From JABDQW01 sp942492025 (GTDB taxonomy: Bacteria > Pseudomonadota > Gammaproteobacteria > SZUA-229), in NCBI GenBank assembly GCA_942492025.1, contig CALODJ010000012.1, positions 186,001 through 250,000 of the forward strand: a stretch of DNA of 64,000 nt, written 5' to 3'. This document shows, piece after piece, positions 61,301 to 64,000 of the stretch (the first letter of the stretch is position 1; every line of letters begins with the position of its first letter). Under the pieces are notes generated by a model that was given only the letters and a program-made list of their open reading frames with translations, was not told the origin of the DNA and searched no databases. Position numbers and translations under genes: made by a program.

Positions 61301-64000
61301 TGATATTCAACAGCGATGGTAGCTACGACTACACCCCGAATGCCAACTTCAGCGGTACGGATAGCTTCACGTACACCGTGACGGATGCGGCCAGTGGTGA
61401 GAGTCTGACCCAGACAGTCAGTCTTACTGTCAATCCGGTCACAGATCTGGTGGCTAACGATGATGTTGCCACGGGTGGCGAAGATACCACCATCAGCAGT
61501 ACTGTTGCCGCAAATGACAGCACCACTTCGGGTGGTGTACTGACCTATGCCGTCGATACCGGCGTCAGTAATGGCAGCTTGGTGTTCAACAGCGACGGTA
61601 GCTATGACTACACTCCGAACGCCAACTTCGTTGGTACCGATAGCTTTACTTACTCAGTCACGGACGCGGCTTCGGGTGAAAGCAGCACACAGACGGTGTC
61701 CCTGACAGTCAATCCGGTCACAGACCTGAATGCAGCTGATGATGCCGCCACTGGTGATGAAGATACCACCATCAGTAGTACTGTTGCAGCAAATGACAGC
61801 ACCACCTCGGGTGGTGTATTGACTTATGCCGTGGATACTGGTGTGACCAACGGCAGCCTGTTGTTCAACAGCGATGGTAGCTACGACTACACCCCGAATG
61901 CCAACTTCAGTGGCACGGACAGCTTTACCTATACAGTGACCGACGCTGCATCCGGTGAAACTTCCACGCAGACGGTTACGCTATCGATAAACTCTGTCAA
62001 TGACTTAACGGCAGCTGACGATAGCGCCACTGGTGATGAAGATACTACCATCAGCTCGAGTGTTGCCATCAATGACAGCACCAGTTCGGGCGGTGTATTG
62101 GCCTATGCGGTCGATACCGGCGTCAGTAATGGCAGCCTGATATTCAACAGCGATGGTAGCTATGACTACACACCAAACGCCAATTTCAGTGGCACGGACA
62201 GCTTTACCTACACGGTTACGGATGCCGCTTCTGGTGAAACATCCACGCAGACGGTTACGCTGACGGTCAACCCGGTCGTTGACCTGACGGCAGCCGATGA
62301 TGTAGCCAGCGGGGATGAAGATACCACCATCAGCGCAAGTGTTGCCATCAATGACAGCACCACTTCAGGTGGCGTGTTGACCTATGCCGTCGATACCGGC
62401 GTGACCAACGGCAGCCTGGTGTTCAACAGCGACGGTAGCTACGACTACACGCCAAACGCCAACTTCGTTGGTACCGATAGCTTTACCTACACGGTTACGG
62501 ATGCTGGTTCGGGTGAAAGCAGCATACAGACGGTGACCTTGACGATCAACCCAGTCACAGACTTGAATGCAGCTGATGATGCCGCCACTGGTGATGAAGA
62601 TACCACCATCAGTAGTACTGTTGCAGCAAATGACAGCACCACCTCAGGTGGTGTACTGAGCTATGCGGTGGATACCGGCGTCAGTAATGGCAGCCTGGTG
62701 TTCAACAGCGACGGCAGCTATGATTACACACCAAATGCCAACTTTAACGGTACGGATAGCTTCACGTACACCGTCACGGATGCGTCCAGTGGTGAGAGCC
62801 TGACGCAGACCGTCAGTCTTACTGTCAATCCGGTCACAGATCTAGCGGCTAACGATGACATGGCTAGTGGTGCAGAAGATACCACCATCAGCAGTAGCGT
62901 TGCGACCAATGACAGTACAACTTCAGGTGGTGTACTAACCTATGCGGTGGATACCGGCGTGACGAATGGAAGCCTGGTGTTCAACAGCGACGGTAGCTAC
63001 GATTACACCCCGAATGCCAACTTCAGCGGCACGGACAGCTTCACGTACACAGTGACCGATGCGGCTTCGGGTGAGTCTTCTACACAGACCGTATCACTTA
63101 CCGTAAATCCAGTAACTGACCTTTCTGCTGCCGATGATGTGGCCAGCGGGGATGAAGATACCACCATCAGCAGCAGTGTTGCCAGTAACGACAGCACCAG
63201 TTCGGGTGGTGTATTGACTTATGCCGTCGATACGGGTGTGACCAACGGCAGCCTGGTGTTCAACAACGATGGCAGCTACGACTACACGCCAAACGCCAAC
63301 TTCAGCGGTACGGATAGCTTCACGTACACCGTGACGGATGCGGCCAGTGGTGAGAGTCTGACCCAGACAGTCAGTCTTACTGTCAATCCGGTCACAGATC
63401 TGGTGGCTAACGATGATGTTGCCACGGGTGGCGAAGATACCACCATCAGCAGTACTGTTGCCGCAAATGACAGCACCACTTCGGGTGGTGTACTGACCTA
63501 TGCCGTCGATACCGGCGTCAGTAATGGCAGCCTGGTGTTCAATAGCGACGGTAGCTACGACTACACCCCGAATGCCAACTTCAGCGGCACGGACAGCTTC
63601 ACGTACACAGTGACCGATGCGGCTTCGGGTGAAAGCAGCACACAGACGGTGTCCCTGACAGTCAATCCGGTCACAGACCTGAATGCAGCTGATGATGCCG
63701 CCACTGGTGATGAAGATACCACCATCAGCTCGAGTGTTGCCAGTAATGACAGCACCAGTTCGGGTGGTGTACTGACCTATGCCGTCGATACCGGCGTCAG
63801 TAATGGCAGCTTGGTGTTCAACAGCGACGGTAGCTATGACTACACTCCGAACGCCAACTTCGTTGGTACCGATAGCTTTACTTACTCAGTCACGGACGCG
63901 GCTTCGGGTGAAAGCAGCACACAGACGGTGTCCCTGACAGTCAATCCGGTCACAGACCTGAATGCAGCTGATGATGCCGCCACTGGTGATGAAGATACCA
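58336..64000 (+). CDS. Giant LapA-like repeat adhesin, 3' end outside the window
   Basis: An open frame of 1,888 codons runs from ATG 58336 (AAAGGTGAG 5 nt upstream) to the edge with no stop. The first 110 residues resemble the LapA N-terminal retention module (MATKIVGYVVDLTGSAQVRS), with the LapG-type cleavage motif TAAG at residues 113-116. After an acidic spacer come a cadherin-like domain (about 190-290), a Big/VCBS-like domain (about 290-395, DGTFTYTPDANFNGTDSFVY), then at least 16 copies of a 93-residue cadherin-like repeat (GSYDYTPNANFSGTDSFTYT). It is secreted by the type I system just upstream, and would be retained by its N-terminus in the TolC pore. Adhesion and biofilm formation are the expected role. 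Confidence 0.95.
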   Translation, partial: MATKIVGYVVDLTGSAQVRSAEGVIKVLNIGDNVNERDLLITGDAANVVISFYSGQKLQVAGNEEVLLDETVYAEESSYTDEQVDELASLQQALIALQQAIIEGQDVDQLESTAAGKNTGSPEALQQASTYERDGREGEVETRLTDFSVQSKDIDNQFNGDDDVLLNVKADTRPDTIPAPISVTTAVPTITVTANDVVEESVTVGDVIATFSSSSVDTDSLSHQLMNDPDGYFSINGTDIELTANGVAAINDDTLNLDSLTIQVEVSNGVDSTIGSDISNITRISDVSPVAAGDSYMTDEDTVLTVNLSSDLLVNDSDLDGDSLTISTNPIVDVSNGTLILNPDGTFTYTPDANFNGTDSFVYEVRDSNGDTAQATVSIHVNPVTDISATDDTASGDEDTTISSSVASNDNTTSGGVLTYAIDTGVSNGSLVFNGDGSYDYTPNANFSGTDSFIYTVTDAASGENSTQTVTLTVNQVTDLSAADDVAGGSEGTIISSTVATNDNTTSGGVLTYAVDTGVTNGSLVFNSDGSYDYTPNANFVGTDSFTYTVTDADSGESSTQTVSLTVNPVTDLSAADDVASGDEDTTISSTVAANDSTTSGGVLTYAVDTGVSNGSLVFNSDGSYDYTPNANFSGTDSFTYTVTDAASGESLTQTVSLTVNPVTDLAANDDMASGVEDTTISASVAINDSTSSGGLLTYAVDSSVMNGSLVFNSDGSYDYTPNANFSGTDSFTYTVTDAASGESLTQTVSLTVNPVTDLAANDDMASGPEDTTISSTVAANDSTTSGGVLTYAVDAGVTNGSLVFNSDGSYDYTPNANFSGTDSFTYTVTDAASGESSTQTVSLTVNPVTDLSAADDVASGDEDTTISSSVASNDSTSSGGVLTYAVDTGVTNGSLVFNNDGSYDYTPNANFSGTDSFTYTVTDAASGESSTQTVSLTVNPVTDLSAADDVASGDEDTTISSSVAINDSTSSGGVLAYAVDTGVSNGSLIFNSDGSYDYTPNANFSGTDSFTYTVTDAASGESLTQTVSLTVNPVTDLVANDDVATGGEDTTISSTVAANDSTTSGGVLTYAVDTGVSNGSLVFNSDGSYDYTPNANFVGTDSFTYSVTDAASGESSTQTVSLTVNPVTDLNAADDAATGDEDTTISSTVAANDSTTSGGVLTYAVDTGVTNGSLLFNSDGSYDYTPNANFSGTDSFTYTVTDAASGETSTQTVTLSINSVNDLTAADDSATGDEDTTISSSVAINDSTSSGGVLAYAVDTGVSNGSLIFNSDGSYDYTPNANFSGTDSFTYTVTDAASGETSTQTVTLTVNPVVDLTAADDVASGDEDTTISASVAINDSTTSGGVLTYAVDTGVTNGSLVFNSDGSYDYTPNANFVGTDSFTYTVTDAGSGESSIQTVTLTINPVTDLNAADDAATGDEDTTISSTVAANDSTTSGGVLSYAVDTGVSNGSLVFNSDGSYDYTPNANFNGTDSFTYTVTDASSGESLTQTVSLTVNPVTDLAANDDMASGAEDTTISSSVATNDSTTSGGVLTYAVDTGVTNGSLVFNSDGSYDYTPNANFSGTDSFTYTVTDAASGESSTQTVSLTVNPVTDLSAADDVASGDEDTTISSSVASNDSTSSGGVLTYAVDTGVTNGSLVFNNDGSYDYTPNANFSGTDSFTYTVTDAASGESLTQTVSLTVNPVTDLVANDDVATGGEDTTISSTVAANDSTTSGGVLTYAVDTGVSNGSLVFNSDGSYDYTPNANFSGTDSFTYTVTDAASGESSTQTVSLTVNPVTDLNAADDAATGDEDTTISSSVASNDSTSSGGVLTYAVDTGVSNGSLVFNSDGSYDYTPNANFVGTDSFTYSVTDAASGESSTQTVSLTVNPVTDLNAADDAATGDEDT
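59521..64000 (+). repeat. Tandem 279-bp repeat array of the adhesin
   Basis: Units begin at 59521, 59800, 60079 and every 279 bp up to 63985, where the seventeenth is cut by the edge. Each encodes 93 residues and starts near GDEDTTISS. No length change is seen in 16 units, and many positions are identical between units. A stretch at 60818-61049 recurs exactly eight units on (63050-63281), and one at 61349-61583 nearly exactly seven units on, so units have exchanged sequence by recombination. Confidence 0.97.

Noticed and set aside
61329..63755. Five minus-strand frames of 61-65 codons inside the adhesin repeats
   Set aside because: They recur with the 279-bp period and are the antisense shadow of the repeats, with no ribosome site.
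59521..64000. Tandem array as a possible CRISPR
   Set aside because: Units are 279 bp, in frame, protein-coding, and lack unique spacers.

Overview
The window is most likely from a gammaproteobacterial sulfur-oxidising chemolithotroph, free-living or a symbiont relative. The evidence is a complete reverse-type dissimilatory sulfite reductase (rDsr) operon with DsrEFH and DsrL, a PPi-linked sugar kinase and H+-PPase cluster of the kind found in autotrophic sulfur oxidisers and methanotrophs, and gammaproteobacterial housekeeping genes (dapC, dapD, slyD-like, dksA-like). I cannot name the genus. No rRNA, tRNA, CRISPR array, prophage or intact IS element was recognised.

Layout. 0-2.9 kb: truncated outer-membrane barrel gene, TraR/DksA protein, cNMP-binding protein and small exported or unknown proteins. 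2.9-7.6 kb (minus strand): hppA, adk, a 67-aa protein, pfp and a hypothetical gene, a pyrophosphate-economy cluster. 7.9-11.1 kb: SlyD-like isomerase, S24-like protein, rhodanese and a NarXL-type two-component pair that follows the dsr operon. 11.2-23.8 kb (minus strand): dsrABEFHCMKLJOPNR in canonical order. 24.2-26.9 kb (plus strand, divergent from dsrA): TauD/TfdA-like dioxygenase, a 63-aa protein, a Cas6-like RAMP protein without a CRISPR array, a DsrC paralogue with a displaced cysteine, and a 67-aa protein.

26.9-38.8 kb alternates single genes (two 2OG-Fe(II) oxygenases, GNAT, Sel1, a MoxR ATPase plus a VWA/HExxH protein, a detached dsrS, an atypical response regulator, a Spx/ArsC-like protein) with gaps built largely from dispersed inverted-repeat elements. 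At least three families are visible, and one (35.4 and 38.7 kb) shares an interior sequence in opposite orientations, as MITE-type elements do. 38.8-45.8 kb holds dapD, dapC, a glyoxalase-like gene and an ABC transporter/AttH operon. 46.5-49.2 kb is a sparse stretch with a c-type cytochrome, an SRPBCC protein and an unknown gene.

49.2-64.0 kb (plus strand) is a full Lap-type adhesin system: a TolC homologue fused to a cadherin-like and an OmpA domain, LapG protease, LapD c-di-GMP receptor, LapB ATPase, LapC adaptor, a LuxR-type regulator, and the start of a giant adhesin with a LapG-type TAAG site followed by at least 16 nearly identical 93-residue repeats (279 bp) running off the window. By analogy with Pseudomonas LapA, c-di-GMP bound to LapD would restrain LapG and keep the adhesin in the outer membrane.

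How it fits together: Dsr proteins oxidise stored sulfur through DsrC trisulfide and feed electrons to the quinone pool, the PPi cluster saves energy in carbon fixation, and the Lap system governs attachment. The most novel-looking parts are the dsr-divergent cluster with the Cas6-like gene, the NarXL module plus a palindrome at the dsrA promoter, the MoxR/VWA/dsrS neighbourhood, the TolC-cadherin-OmpA fusion and the repeat families.
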